From Euleptes europaea (Eukaryota > Chordata > Lepidosauria > Squamata > Sphaerodactylidae), in the NCBI RefSeq assembly GCF_029931775.1, contig NC_079324.1, forward strand, positions 60,581,268-60,645,267: 64,000 nt of DNA. Reading direction: 5' to 3'. This document shows positions 54,511 through 63,972 of this stretch, one piece after another. Under the pieces are notes generated by a model that was not told the DNA's origin, searched no databases, and saw only the letters and a list, made by a program, of their open reading frames with translations. How positions within the stretch are numbered: position 1 is the stretch's first letter; the number at the start of each line of letters is the position of its first letter. A program made the position numbers and the translations under genes.

Positions 54511-54592
54511 CTGCACCAACAAAGAGAGGGAGTCAAGACAAACCCACCGGAGGTCTCAGGGTAATCGTCCCATTCCAGAGGAGGGGCTAGAA

Positions 54593-54769
54593 CAGGGGTG
54601 TCGAAGTCAACTGTTACAAGGGCTGGATAGGACATAAATGTCACTTAGTTGGGCCGGGCCATACCGTGCCAGCCCAGATTGAGAGTGTGTGTGTGTGGGG
54701 GGGAAAGCGGCTGCCTCAGCTGGCTCGCAGGCCACATCCGGCTCGCAGGCCTTATGTTTGACACCCCTG
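54593..54769. mobile_element. Non-autonomous hAT element (177 bp)
   Basis: Ends caggggtgtcgaa and gtttgacacccctg are inverted repeats. A perfect 8-bp duplication, ggctagaa, lies at 54585-54592 and 54770-54777. It contains a (GT)n run. Confidence 0.93.
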
Positions 54770-55070
54770 GGCTAGAAGGTTCGGCTCCAACCAGGGCCCC
54801 ACAGCTCAGTTTACGCTGGTGCCCTTCCCACTTCCACCCACCCAACAAGGGCACACCCACTGGGCGACTTCCTGACCATCTGCCTCTGGCCCCCCTTACA
54901 GAGGCAAACTCCGCCACTTTAAAACTGTGGCCAAGTGCAGCAGGAGGTTGGCTTCTCTTTGCGTTGGATAATGCCATCATTTGGGGCAGCAGCAGACCAA
55001 AGAGTCTCTCTCTCTGCCCGTCCCCAGCCTCCCACCCCCCCTTCTGATGCTCACGACACCCAGCACTTGC

Positions 55071-55157
55071 CTGCCATGTTGGCCAGGTAACGGCTGTGCC
55101 CGCCCTCCACGGCATTCACCGACTGCAGAGCTGCCTGGGCGCGGCTGATGAGGTAAT
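55071..55157 (-). CDS. HIP1R: HIP1R coding exon I, with a GC donor
   Basis: It encodes (D)YLISRAQAALQSVNAVEGGH, then SRYLANMA; human is DYLVSRAQEALDAVSTLEEGHAQYLTSLA. Acceptor CTGGCAG. The donor reads CAG|GCAAGT, a non-canonical GC donor with otherwise perfect consensus. Both phase and homology to the next exon require it. Confidence 0.94.
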
Positions 55158-55271
55158 CTGCCAGGAGAGCAAAGACAGGGGTGGGAAAAAGATCAATGAG
55201 AAAGAGAGACGCACATCTCTCTCCTGAACTCTTGCCAACCTGAAAGGTTCTTTGTTCGCCTAGAAGGGCTC

Positions 55272-55405
55272 TGTTGTTCTGTGCCATCCAGTTGCTTCCG
55301 ACGCCCGGCAACCTTATGGACGAAGGAGCCCCAAAACGTTCTATCGTTGACAGCCTCACTCAGGTCTTGCAGTCTGGAGGTCCTGGCTTCCTTTACTTAA
55401 TCAGG
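55272..55405 (-). repeat. BovB LINE or BovB-tailed SINE fragment
   Basis: 'gccatccagttgcttccgac' followed by 'gacagcctcactcaggtctt' matches the BovB segment at 42515-42620. Only about 130 bp remain. Confidence 0.7.
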
Positions 55406-55819
55406 GCTAACTTGGGTGATCTAACATGCACACTTGTACGTAGCCTGGTTCTAGCCTCTATGTTATCTATGCTAAACATAAAAACACAAAATTACAATAT
55501 GTGACAATATACGTGTATGGTCAGAGCTGTGATATTGTTCGGGTATATTGTCACACCGTTGTAATTTTGTGTTTTTATGTTTATTTGGCATGTTCAGCAC
55601 AGATCCATAGAGGCTAGAACAGGGATACATACAAGTTGTTTATATTTACATTAATTTTGTGTTTGTGTTAAATTTATTTTTATATTATTCACAAAATCAC
55701 TTGTATCAATATTAGCCCATGATTTCATGTTGATTCTTTACCTTTAGGGTACCTTATTCTAGTTTTTTAGGGTTAAGGGGTCCCCCCCTTTTTTTTTTGT
55801 TGATAACGTGCACACTGTC

Positions 55820-55995
55820 ATCGAATCATAGAGTTGGAAGGGGCCATACTGGCCATCTAGTCCAACCCTCTGCTCAATGCAGGATCAGCCTAGAGCATCC
55901 CTGACCAGTGTTTGTCCAGCCTCTGCTTGAAGACTGCCAGTGAGGGGGGAGCTCACCACCTCCCTAGGCAGCTGATTCCACTGTCGAACAACTCT
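55820..55995 (-). mobile_element. CR1 LINE 3' end
   Basis: Minus-strand tip 'tagaatcatagagttgg'-like at 55825 followed by the 3' UTR and the ORF2 tail (SCLKQRLDKH-like). It ends abruptly at about 55995. 55405-55820 shows nothing recognisable. Confidence 0.85.
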
Positions 55996-56575
55996 TACTG
56001 GGCTCAGTGACAGTGAGGACTCCTCGGAGGAGGCACCCCGTGCAGCCAGCCCACAGCTGACAGCAGACGACCAGCAGGGAGGCCAAGTGCGGGCATCCCA
56101 GACATGCAGCCGATAGCCGGCTCAGAGGCACCTCCACCCCCTGACCCTGAGGCTGTAGCCCAGCTGCCGGGCCCCAGCTCTACAGGGTTACCAGCCCCCT
56201 TTGAATCTCGCCAGAGACTGAGGTCCGAACTACAGGCCCGAAGGCGTAGTGCACGCCTGGCTGCTCAGCGTCAACTGCACAAGGGGAGCAAGGATGAGTC
56301 TTTGCAGGACTATCCCTGAGTGGCAGGCATCACGTCCCAGGTGTGGCTGTAAAGCCACCGGAAAGGAGTTGTTGGGTGTGGACGCAACGAGTGCTGGACT
56401 TGCCGACACTCCAATGATTGATTCCCAGAAACCTGACCTTGGACTGCCCACTGACTTGCTGCAATCTCTCTGGCTTCCTTGACTTTTGAACGTTTGACTT
56501 CACTTCCGGACATTCCTTTGGCTTGTTATTCTTGAGCCTGAGACTTGACACTGGCAGCCGGCAGGCAGCCAGAAC
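55996..56575 (+). mobile_element. Possible LTR-retroelement fossil fragment
   Basis: Coding-like, proline- and arginine-rich sequence followed by C/T-rich noncoding sequence ending in a C run resembles the 3' part of an LTR retroelement. It is broken and has no recognisable polymerase. Family and age cannot be fixed; it may be something else. Confidence 0.25.
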
Positions 56576-56643
56576 ACCCCCCCCCCCGCCAGAAAGAAGA
56601 ACAATGAAAGTGATTCACTTGAATGGCAAAGAGCGCAACCTAC

Positions 56644-56791
56644 CTGGCGAACTGGTGCAGCGGATGTGGAGGGGATCGTCCACCTTGGCGACAGCGTCCT
56701 GGATGATGCTTTCCGCCTCCTTCACCGTCGCTTGCAAGATGCTGAACTGGTCGTCCAGGAGCTTCTGCTGCAGGGCATGTTCCTGACTTTT
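56644..56791 (-). CDS. HIP1R: HIP1R coding exon H: end of coiled coil
   Basis: It encodes KSQEHALQQKLLDDQFSILQ, ATVKEAESIIQDAVAKVDDP and LHIRCTSSP. Human reads ESQEQGLRQRLLDEQFAVLRGAAAEAAGILQDAVSKLDDPLHLRCTSSP as separate recalled pieces. Acceptor CTCAACAG; donor GTAGGT after CCAG, phase 1. Confidence 0.95.
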
Positions 56792-56939
56792 CTGTTGAGG
56801 CAAAGAGCTGGCTTGAATCTCGCCCCTTCGGACCTTTGTGAGCCACCCTGGGTACAGGGCAGCCTGGAAATTGCCATGCACCTGTACCCCCATCCCCTAG
56901 CAAGCTTCATGACAGACGCTGAATAATGCAGTTTCAACA

Positions 56940-57060
56940 TGCTTTCAATGCACTTTAGGGATCGTTTGCAAGTGGATTTTGCTGTTTCACACAGGAAAAT
57001 CCAGTTGCAAAGTGCATTGAAAGCAGATTAAAAGTGCAATTATTCCGTTTGCGTGAAAGC
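56940..57060. repeat. Palindromic MITE ('ctttcaatgcacttt')
   Basis: 'ctttcaatgcactttaggga' near 56942 recurs inverted as 'aaagtgcattgaaag' near 57008, with inner pairing of 'gtggatttt' and 'gaaaatcca' around a short loop. The borders are uncertain. Confidence 0.7.
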
Positions 57061-57179
57061 ACCTTGTGGGGACGTCAGCTCCTATTATTAATTTCAGACA
57101 TCTAATTCAATATTTCACACCAATTTCATCCAATATTTCTGGGTTGGGAGGGCTCTGGCTAAATCATTACATATTTGTT

Positions 57180-57740
57180 TCTTTGATTGATGTGCATTTT
57201 TATCCTTCCTTCCCTACAAGGAGCTCGGAGCAGAATATGTGGATCTCATCTTCTCCATTTTATCCTCCCTGTGAGGTAGATTAGGCTGAGATAGAGAATG
57301 ACTGGTCCAAAGTCACTCAGCAAGTTTCACGGCAAACTAGGATTGGAACCCAGGTCTCCCCGATCCTGCTCCACCATTCTATCAGATCTCCACCCTAGCT
57401 GGCTTTTACATTTTGAGAATTAATCTGGAGATGCTGGGGACTGAACCCGGGGGACCTTCAGCATGCCAAGAAGATGCTCTCCCACTGAGCCATGGCCCCA
57501 ATCTCATCCACTACATTACATTTTCTTACTGCTTCATTTTTATCCCACCATCCTCCAAGGGGAACGGGGGGGCGGTTCCCCTCCTCTGCCCTATTCTCAC
57601 AATAAACCTGTGAGGTAGGTGGAGACTGAAAGAGAGAGAATGACCCAAGGCCACCCAGAGTTTCCTGGCTAATTTTGGATTTCAACGTCAGTCTCCCCAG
57701 TCGTAACTCAACATTAACCACTATGTCACACCAGCTCTCT
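57180..57740 (-). repeat. Cluster of three tRNA-derived SINE remnants
   Basis: Minus-strand pieces: 'gatttgaac'-family copies at about 57180-57385 and 57525-57740, and a TGGCTCAGTGGTAGAGC-family head at about 57417-57505 ('ggggccatggctcagtggga'). All are truncated. Confidence 0.65.
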
Positions 57741-57897
57741 CTCTACAACTTACCAAATGTTCACGCTTTGCCGGGCACCAGGTAACCCAAGATCTTTTTA
57801 GCCAGCCCACTGACCAATGTCCAAAGACCTCAGTTCCTGCTATTATGAACCAAGATGGTCTCTCACAAGATGGGTTCCCACAGATCCTGAGACATAC

Positions 57898-58092
57898 CTT
57901 GCCCGTGAGCTTCCCCTGCAGCTCCTGGACTTCCTTGGCCCGCCTCTCCACTTCCTGAGTCAACAGCAGCTCCTTTTCTTGGATCAGGCCCTTGGCTGAG
58001 ATGAGCTCGCATTCCTTTTCGCTAACCGATTTCCTCAGCGCATCCTTCTCAGCCTGGAGGGCTTCCATCTGGGAGCTGAGGTCTGAACCAAC
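57898..58092 (-). CDS. HIP1R: HIP1R coding exon G: coiled coil
   Basis: It encodes 65 residues: VGSDLSSQMEALQAEKDALR, KSVSEKECELISAKGLIQEK, ELLLTQEVERRAKEVQELQG, KLTGK. It is Leu/Glu/Lys-rich with clear heptads. Human has ELSSRLDTLSAEKDALSG here, so the helix is kept while sequence drifts. Acceptor GCTTGCAG; donor GTATGT. Confidence 0.95.
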
Positions 58093-58682
58093 CTGCAAGC
58101 AGTGTGGTGGGGAGAAACATCCACTTCCTGCTTCATCATGGAACATGCTCAGGCTCCAACTCTGGCCTGCCTTCATCACTTTCCCAAGCACTTTCCCTGC
58201 CTTCGGAGCTAGGCCTGGCTCAAGGTATTTCGTAGCCCAAGAACGAGAAGCCTCTGCCGACTGGGGCCAAGCCAAGCCCCCGTGGCAGCAATGCAGGTCT
58301 AGGAGGCAATGCCAGTTGCCTCCTCCCACGCCATCAAGGGACAGGAGCAAACCAAGCCACTATGGTGCATTGGCACCTTCCCTAACACGCTGCCCCAAGT
58401 GCCTGTGTGGGTGGCTTGGCTGGAGAACTGGCCCTGATGATTAATTTTCGCTCTCTCGGCACCCTCGTTGCAAAATCATTTTGTGGAGGAGGAGACAACT
58501 TTAGATTTGGTGGAGAGCTTTGGTATGAGCTTCCTTCCTTTTAATTTTAGATAAGGTATCTTCACAACTCAAAGTAATAAATAACTTATCTTACCCCACA
58601 AACAATTTAAACAGATGGCTGCCTTTTCTAGAATATGTGGAAAAGGGGGCATCACAAAGTAAGCAATGCCCACGAAACTATC

Positions 58683-58795
58683 GTATGATTTGCATTTAAG
58701 TTCTGCTAAGTGAATACAACAAATGGTACGATTTCTGTAAAAAGTACTGATGGATAATATTGGAACATATATTGGAATCGAGTATTGAAACCCAT
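58683..58795 (+). repeat. Second copy of the unclassified retroposon at 8330
   Basis: About 110 bp match 8345-8455 ('tgatttgcattta', 'aatggtacgatttctgtaaa'). The flanks differ, so it is interspersed. A degenerate minus-strand tRNA SINE follows at about 58805-58935. Confidence 0.65.
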
Positions 58796-58989
58796 TTCTT
58801 ATGCCTTCTCCTGAACCAGACCTTTGGTCTATCCTGGACACTCTTGTCTGCTCTGATAGGCAATGGCTCTCCAGGGTCTCAGGTCTTTCACATCACCTGT
58901 TCCCTTTATACACCGGAGATGCCAAGGATCCAAGATTCCATGGGGCAGCCCCACAGCCCCAGCTTTCCCACCAGGCTGTCTGTGCATAC

Positions 58990-59091
58990 CTGCTTGGACT
59001 GGCTGAGAGACTGCTGGAGCTGAGCCAGCTCCTCTTTCTTAGCTTCCAGATCTCGCTTCACCTGCTCCATCTGCAACACCTGGTCTTCTAA
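58990..59091 (-). CDS. HIP1R: HIP1R coding exon F: coiled coil
   Basis: It encodes LEDQVLQMEQVKRDLEAKKE, ELAQLQQSLSQSKQ (34 residues). Acceptor TTTGTGCAG; donor GTATGC. QMEQVKR also occurs in exon E. Confidence 0.95.
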
Positions 59092-59480
59092 CTGCACAAA
59101 GACCAAAAAGAAAGCCACATTTAAATACATGCAAGGAGGGAACCAGATCCACTGCTAACTATGGCTCCTGGGTGTTTTAAAAGGAAAAGGCCCCTTATGA
59201 AAAATACCCATGAGCCTTTCATAACCAACACAATTTATTTATTTATGTATGCATCCAAACCCTCTAGCCGTGGCATCAGGCCCCTCCACAGCCCCTCTTT
59301 CTTGCATCAAGCATATTTAAGGCCAACCCTCCACTGGGTCAAAGCTATCCACCAAATAGGGCTCTACCAACAGGCTTTGAAAGGGGACAACATTACAGGA
59401 CAGGGCAGTTTTGGCCTGGAAGAAAGGAGGGACAGGAAAGCCTCCGGGTTCAAGGAGCGTGCCGCGAGCAGAAGACACAC

Positions 59481-59597
59481 CTTCATTTCCGACTCCCGTT
59501 TCACCTGCTCCATCTGGAAGGTCATCTGTTCCTTCACCCGAGCCACTTCCCCTTGGCTTTGCTGGGTGACAGTCAGCTGCTTGGCCGTGTCTGCGTT
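59481..59597 (-). CDS. HIP1R: HIP1R coding exon E: coiled coil
   Basis: It encodes NADTAKQLTVTQQSQGEVAR, VKEQMTFQMEQVKRESEMK. Human reads NADTAKQLTVTQQSQEEVAR, then VKEQLAFQVEQVKRESELK, so it is strongly conserved. Acceptor ACCCCCAG; donor GTGTGT. Confidence 0.97.
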
Positions 59598-59859
59598 CTG
59601 GGGGTTAAAAATTAACCAAACATACTAAGAAAGAAAAAAATCGGGACCTAGAAAGCAGACTCCTTTTCTGCAGAGGGATATCATCGTGCCTCCTCCTATC
59701 AGAGATGCAGAGAGCAGGCAAGAAAATATCCCCCCCTCCGTCCAATGCCCAACACCCCCACTGTCACATTCTCTCCCACCTCTGTCCTGCTTGGTCATCC
59801 AATGCCTTTCTAGACTTGAGACACTCTGCAGATGATGCTGGGGTTATCCTAGACATAGC

Positions 59860-60500
59860 TGGGTATCCAAAGGTTGGGTGGAAAGGAACTCAATTGTACT
59901 ATTAAATATATTTATTATAAAGCGCTCGTGCAGATATTAAAAACAAGCCTATAAGGCAACAAATACAAGGTTGATAGTGTAAGGCCACGTGCCACATACA
60001 TGAACCCACACGAAGCTGCCTTCTACTGAATCAGACCTTTGGTCCATCAAAGTCAGTATTGTCTACTCTGACTGGCAGCGGCAAGAAAAGAAATCTCTGA
60101 GTTCTTGGAGAAAGAGCACAATAAAAATGGGCTCCAGAGACAGAAGTAGGGTTGCCAGCTCCAGGTCAGGAAATACCTGGAGATTTTGGGGAGTGGAGCC
60201 TGAGTAGGGTGGGTTGGGGGAGGGAAGGAACTTTAATGGGGAACAGTGCCATAGAGTCCACCTTCCAAAGTGGCCATTTTCTCCAGGTGAAAAACCAAAC
60301 GCATTTCGGCCCTTAGGCCATCAGTGTTCAGCATGTGGTTTTAAACTATCAACCTTGTATTTGTTGCCATACAGGCTTGTTTTTAATATCTGAATGAGCG
60401 CTTTATAATAAATAAATTTCACAGTATAATTGAGTTCCTTTCCACCCAACCTCTGGGTACCCAGCCTTGTCTTTAGGTTGGGTTTTCCCTCCCCTCCTCT
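59860..60500. mobile_element. Inverted pair of Penelope-like family 2 ends with nested repeats
   Basis: 59863-59985 and 60345-60475 are inverted copies ('gttgggtggaaaggaactca', 'aacaaatacaaggttgatag'). 60295-60340 (minus strand: CTGATG, GGCC loop GGCC, GAAA) resembles the hammerhead-like core at 30101-30138 but is decayed. Between the arms lie a tRNA SINE piece (59999-60083) and an AGGGTTGCCA MITE piece (60148-60290). Confidence 0.6.
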
Positions 60501-60554
60501 GTTTTGTCCAGTTATCCCAGACGCAGCCATGACTGGACCCACCTATTCAACCCC

Positions 60555-60932
60555 CTGGAACTCCCTGTGTTTGTGATACATGCTCTGAAAACAATCATGT
60601 AGGTTTGAGTTCAGTGGGATAACTACGGCGTTAGCTCCTGATTCGAGGGGGGGGGCATCACTGCCAGGGCTGATGGCTTCAGGAAGGAGGCGTTCCCTGG
60701 ACTGCTTTTTCAAATGGCGAGGAATCAACTTTCCTCTTAAACTTACCGCCTTCCAGAAAGTCTGAGGATTTCCAACACAGTGAATGCAAAATGCTTTTCC
60801 TACTTTTGACGGGGGCCTAAATCATACAATTAGTGCCATTTTGAGAACTCCCTACAATCACTACCTGCGCACCCCTCTTATCTGCCCCTCTTTAATAGTT
60901 GTCTCTTTCTTGTTATGCAGTGATGGGAGTCA
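60555..60932 (+). repeat. Segment homologous to VPS37B 3' UTR (31400-31783)
   Basis: Long shared blocks include 'atacatgctctgaaaa', 'tttgagttcagt', 'atcaactttcctcttaaact', 'tttccaacacagtgaatgca' and 'tacaattagtgccattttga'. Orientation relative to the plus strand is the same. Similarity by eye is about 80-85%. No coding sequence is included. See findings. Confidence 0.85.
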
Positions 60933-61163
60933 CGGAGGGGTGGCTGTTGGCTAGCACATAAAATGCAACCAAAAGTTGCTGGTAAAGAGCAATTCTTCAA
61001 GTGACCGTATCATATGTTTCTGTAGGGAAGGTTGTGGCGAGTCACTGGCACCTCTTGGACAGCGCTCGTGTCATCAACAAGAAGAGTATACCAAGTCTCT
61101 GTCCCTGGTTTTGAAAATTAATGGGCAAAATGAAAACACGGGGAAAGGCGGGAGAGGCCTTAC

Positions 61164-61252
61164 CTTCCTCAAGAGCTCTGCATGAGTGTTGATCAGTTCG
61201 CTGTGCTTCTCTTTCAGCTTGGTGTAGCGGAGTTCTGTGGCGCTGGCCTTTT
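61164..61252 (-). CDS. HIP1R: HIP1R coding exon D: coiled coil
   Basis: It encodes (K)KASATELRYTKLKEKHSELI, NTHAELLRK. This matches human KASATEARYNKLKEKHSELV, HVHAELLRK and includes the HAELLRK stretch in the clathrin-light-chain-binding region. Acceptor TGTGCCAG; donor GTAAGG. Confidence 0.97.
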
Positions 61253-61404
61253 CTGGCACAGGAAAAACAACAATCAGAGTTTAGCCTCTTTTTCTAGCAG
61301 TGAAACTGATGCTCCCGAGAGAGGGTAACATGGAGTCTAAATGGCACCCTCTCAACAGCCCCTGGATTGTGTGACACAAGAAGGATTCTGCAGATCCATT
61401 CCAC

Positions 61405-61945
61405 TAAGTGCGTGTGTGTATGTGTGTGTGTGTGTGCCTTCAAGTCACAGCTGACTTATGGGGATCTATAGATAGGGTTGCAGGTCCCCCCTCTCCACCA
61501 GTGGGAGGTTTTGGGGGTGGGGCAGGGCTGGGGCGGCGATCCCACGCGCATAGCCACCTGTGACATGATTATGTCATTTTCGGGTTTACCCTCAGAAGCG
61601 CCGCATCCCGACGGGACACTTTAGCACTCAAACCCCCAAAACGCTAGCGCTTCCAGAAGTGATGTAAACTTGGAAGCGACGGAATTGTGTCACGCGTGCA
61701 ATCGCCACTCAGAGCAGCCCGGGGAATTGGTGGGCAATTGCCTGCTGGAACCAGCAACCTGGCAATCCTACCCATAGGGTTTTCAAGACAAGAGACATTC
61801 AGAGGTGGTTTGCCATTGCCTGCCTCTGCGACACGCCCCTGGTAGTGCTTGGAGGTCTCCCATCCAAATCCTGACCAGGGACAACCCTGCTTAGCTACCA
61901 AGATCTGACAAGATCGGGCTAGCCTGGGGCTATCCACGTCAGGTA
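61405..61945 (-). repeat. 5S-rRNA-derived SINE split by a MITE
   Basis: Minus strand: 5S-like part at about 61940-61850 ('gatcttggtagctaagcagg'), body to 61783, then interruption by an element (61473-61781; ends tagggttgcagg and tggcaatccta) and the SINE tail 'aagtcagctgtgacttgaag' followed by (AC)n at 61407-61437. Flanks atctatag and acccatag may be an altered 8-bp duplication. Confidence 0.75.
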
Positions 61946-62069
61946 TTCTGCTAAGGGTGGCCGGATATTGTTTCAGATACAGCAGCACAGACTTTCCTTT
62001 TTCCTCCTACAGGACAGAGCCTGCAGAAAGATGCAGGGAGCCCTTCCGCAGCCCAAGAGCGCCACCTAC

Positions 62070-62253
62070 TTTCGGCCTCCAGGCAGAGGCCCCTGCTCTT
62101 GTCACTCTCCAGCTTGGCCTTCTGCAACCTCTCCAGCTCATCCCGGAGCTGCTCGTTGTCCACCAGGGCCTTCTGCTTCTGCTTCCGCTGCTCCTCCACC
62201 TCCGCCTCCAGGCCATTGATCTGGGCCTTCAGCTGAGTGATGTACCTTTGAGC
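62070..62253 (-). CDS. HIP1R: HIP1R coding exon C: coiled coil
   Basis: It encodes AQRYITQLKAQINGLEAEVE, EQRKQKQKALVDNEQLRDEL, ERLQKAKLESDKSRGLCLEA and E. Human reads AQRYIAQLKSQVNALEGELE, EQRKQKQKALVDNEQLRHEL. Acceptor CACTCCAG; donor GTAGGT after one base of the next codon. Confidence 0.97.
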
Positions 62254-62301
62254 CTGGAGTGAGGACACACGGAGAGGAAGAAGGTGCGTTTTCTTATACC
62301 A

Positions 62302-62819
62302 GGGGCCCCCAATGTGGTGCTGGTGGGTGCCCGGGCGCCTACTAAGACCTTTTCTGGGGCCTGCCAAATAGGGTTGCCAACCTCCAGGTACTAGCTGGAG
62401 ATCTCCTGCTATTACAACTGATCTCCAGCCGATCGAGATCAGTTCCCCTGGAGAAAACAGCCGCTTTGCCAATTGGACTCTATGGCACTGAAGTCCCTCG
62501 CCTCCCCAAACCCCGCCCTCAGGCTCCGCCCCAAGAACCTCCCGCCGGTGGTGAAGAGGGACCTGCCAACCCTAACACCAAATGTTTTTAGAATGTGGGT
62601 GGAGCCAGGTTTGGCTTTTGCTCAGCAAGGTATCTGATTGGCTGCACAGTTTCCCCCCTCTGTTGCCTTGGCAGCAGCTGCCACCACCGCACAAGGATCT
62701 TCACCGTGTGATTGGAGGTAAGCTGTGGCAGCCAATTTATTACAGCCATTTTGCGGCTGTGCCCACCACGATGTCAGGATCCCAAAGGTGCCCGCAGGCT
62801 CAAAAAGGGTGGGGATCCC
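62302..62819. mobile_element. hAT element with a nested MITE
   Basis: Ends caggggcccccaatg and gggtggggatccctg; flanks tcttatac and tcctacac agree at 6 of 8. A complete AGGGTTGCCAAC MITE (62369-62574) sits inside and is therefore younger. A partial mirror-image copy of the same hAT family follows to about 63090. Confidence 0.7.
62369..62574 (+). mobile_element. AGGGTTGCCAAC-type MITE, complete reference copy
   Basis: It begins TAGGGTTGCCAACCTCC and ends CCTGCCAACCCTA, with internal dyads around 'gctggagatc' and 'gatcagtt'. It is inserted in the hAT element 62302-62819. Confidence 0.85.
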
Positions 62820-63159
62820 TGTCCTACACCAGAGGCAGCGGCAAAATGGCTGCGGCAGTTGACCTTCAGTCACACAGTGCAGATCCTTGTGCTGTGGTGG
62901 CAGCTGCTGCCAAAGCAACATTTAAAAAAATCTGCACAGCTGATCAAATCCCCATTAGTCAGTCAGAAGGCTTGCAGGGCAAAACCCCCACCTGGCCCCA
63001 CCAACTTTCTAAAAACACTTCTCAGGCACAAGGAAAGGTGTTGATGGGTGCCATGGGGCCCATAGGCACCATGTCGGGGACCCCGACATAGTTCTCTAGA
63101 CCTCATCTCTGCAACTGTGCATTCCCAGGGCGGGGGGAATCCTGCTCCCCTGATCTTAC

Positions 63160-63232
63160 CTCAAGTTTTATCTTCTCCAGCTCTCCTCGAAGCAGATCAA
63201 TTTCTTTCTTTAAGTTCTCTATTTGGAGATCC
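63160..63232 (-). CDS. HIP1R: HIP1R coding exon B: start of coiled coil
   Basis: It encodes (R)DLQIENLKKEIDLLRGELEK, IKLE. Human reads DRDLQIENLKREVEMLRSEL. Acceptor TCCACAG; donor GTAAGA. Confidence 0.97.
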
Positions 63233-63685
63233 CTGTGGATTCAAACATAATCTTTTTTTTAATGAGGTGGTGCTAGGCTTAACCTCTCAAAGAAAACTGG
63301 CACATGTCATGACGGAGAAGAGTGGAGGTCAGTTCAAAGTTACCAGGTTGTATCTGGTGTTGGCAGCAAACTTACTAAGTGGGTTCAGGCAATCCCCTCA
63401 CTTATAACCCCAATTGTCATGACAAGGGTAACACCAACACTAGCCTTCCTTATAGGGTTGTTATAAAGGTTGCTGAAATAACAGACTGTGTTTTTTTTAA
63501 CACTAAAAAGTGCTATATAAAATGCTAAGCTTTATTATTCCGATGTTGGCTAAAAGCTTGGTGTCTGCTGAGCCAATTTAGAGACTGATGGATTTCAAAT
63601 ATTTCAGTGCTGCCTCTTCAGAGGGCTGCTTGAGGAGGCTTACAATTAACAACCACAATATTAAAACACAAACAGCATAAAAACT

Positions 63686-63793
63686 GGTTCTTGTAGGTTG
63701 TCCGGGCTGTGTAATCGTGGTCTTGGCCACAGTTACACAGCCTGGACAACCTTCAAGAACCAATTAACTCTGACCATGAAAGCCTTCGACAAT
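63686..63793 (-). mobile_element. Penelope-like hairpin element, copy 5 (shortest)
   Basis: A 108-bp copy: short left arm from 'ggttcttgtaggttgtccgg', a minimal loop near 63728, and a right arm continuing to the full terminal block. A perfect 12-bp duplication, agcataaaaact, lies at 63674-63685 and 63794-63805. The ribozyme-like part is deleted. Confidence 0.88.
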
Positions 63794-63913
63794 AGCATAA
63801 AAACTATCCAGAAAACAGGAACAGACTACGAAAAAGGTGAAAAGGTAAAGCCCCTAATTAAAAGCCTGGCACCTGTCAGAAAGTGAAGTATAAGAGAAAG
63901 TAAAAATCGCGAC

Positions 63914-63972
63914 CTGTCGTCTCTGATGCCATTTGGAGGTCCGAAGGTTTGCTCAAATATGTCACAAACGAC
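63914..63972 (-). CDS. HIP1R: HIP1R coding exon A: linker before coiled coil
   Basis: It encodes VVCDIFEQTFGPPNGIRDD(R), the linker just before the coiled coil. Acceptor CTTTTTTGCAG; donor GTCGCG, which is weak at +3 to +5 but gives the right phase. It is the most 5' HIP1R exon in the window; the rest lies to the right of 64000. Confidence 0.9.

Larger units (their letters stand above)
39724..63972 (-). other. HIP1R: HIP1R gene, 3' two-thirds (21 coding exons, 733 codons in window)
   Basis: HIP1R links clathrin coats to F-actin during endocytosis. The exons join in phase to 2202 nt including the stop. The order matches the human protein I recall (1068 aa): a linker VCDIFEQTFGPPNG; a heptad-rich coiled coil (exons A-H) containing DLQIENLKKEIDLLRGELEK and EEQRKQKQKALVDNEQLR, which binds clathrin light chain and dimerises; a helical middle region (exons I-K); the I/LWEQ (THATCH) actin-binding module (exons L-S) with KNSRWTEGLISASKAVGWGA and EELIVCSHEIAASTAQLVAA; and a proline-rich tail ending AQLVNF. 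The sequence KPPVAQKP and the ending (human AQLVNY) identify HIP1R rather than HIP1. The N-terminal ANTH domain is encoded beyond 64000. All introns are GT-AG except one GC-AG. The gene converges with VPS37B. Confidence 0.96.

Noticed and set aside
63686-63793. Transcription terminator or structural RNA gene
   Set aside because: The hairpin is the shortest copy of the mobile hairpin family with an exact 12-bp target duplication.
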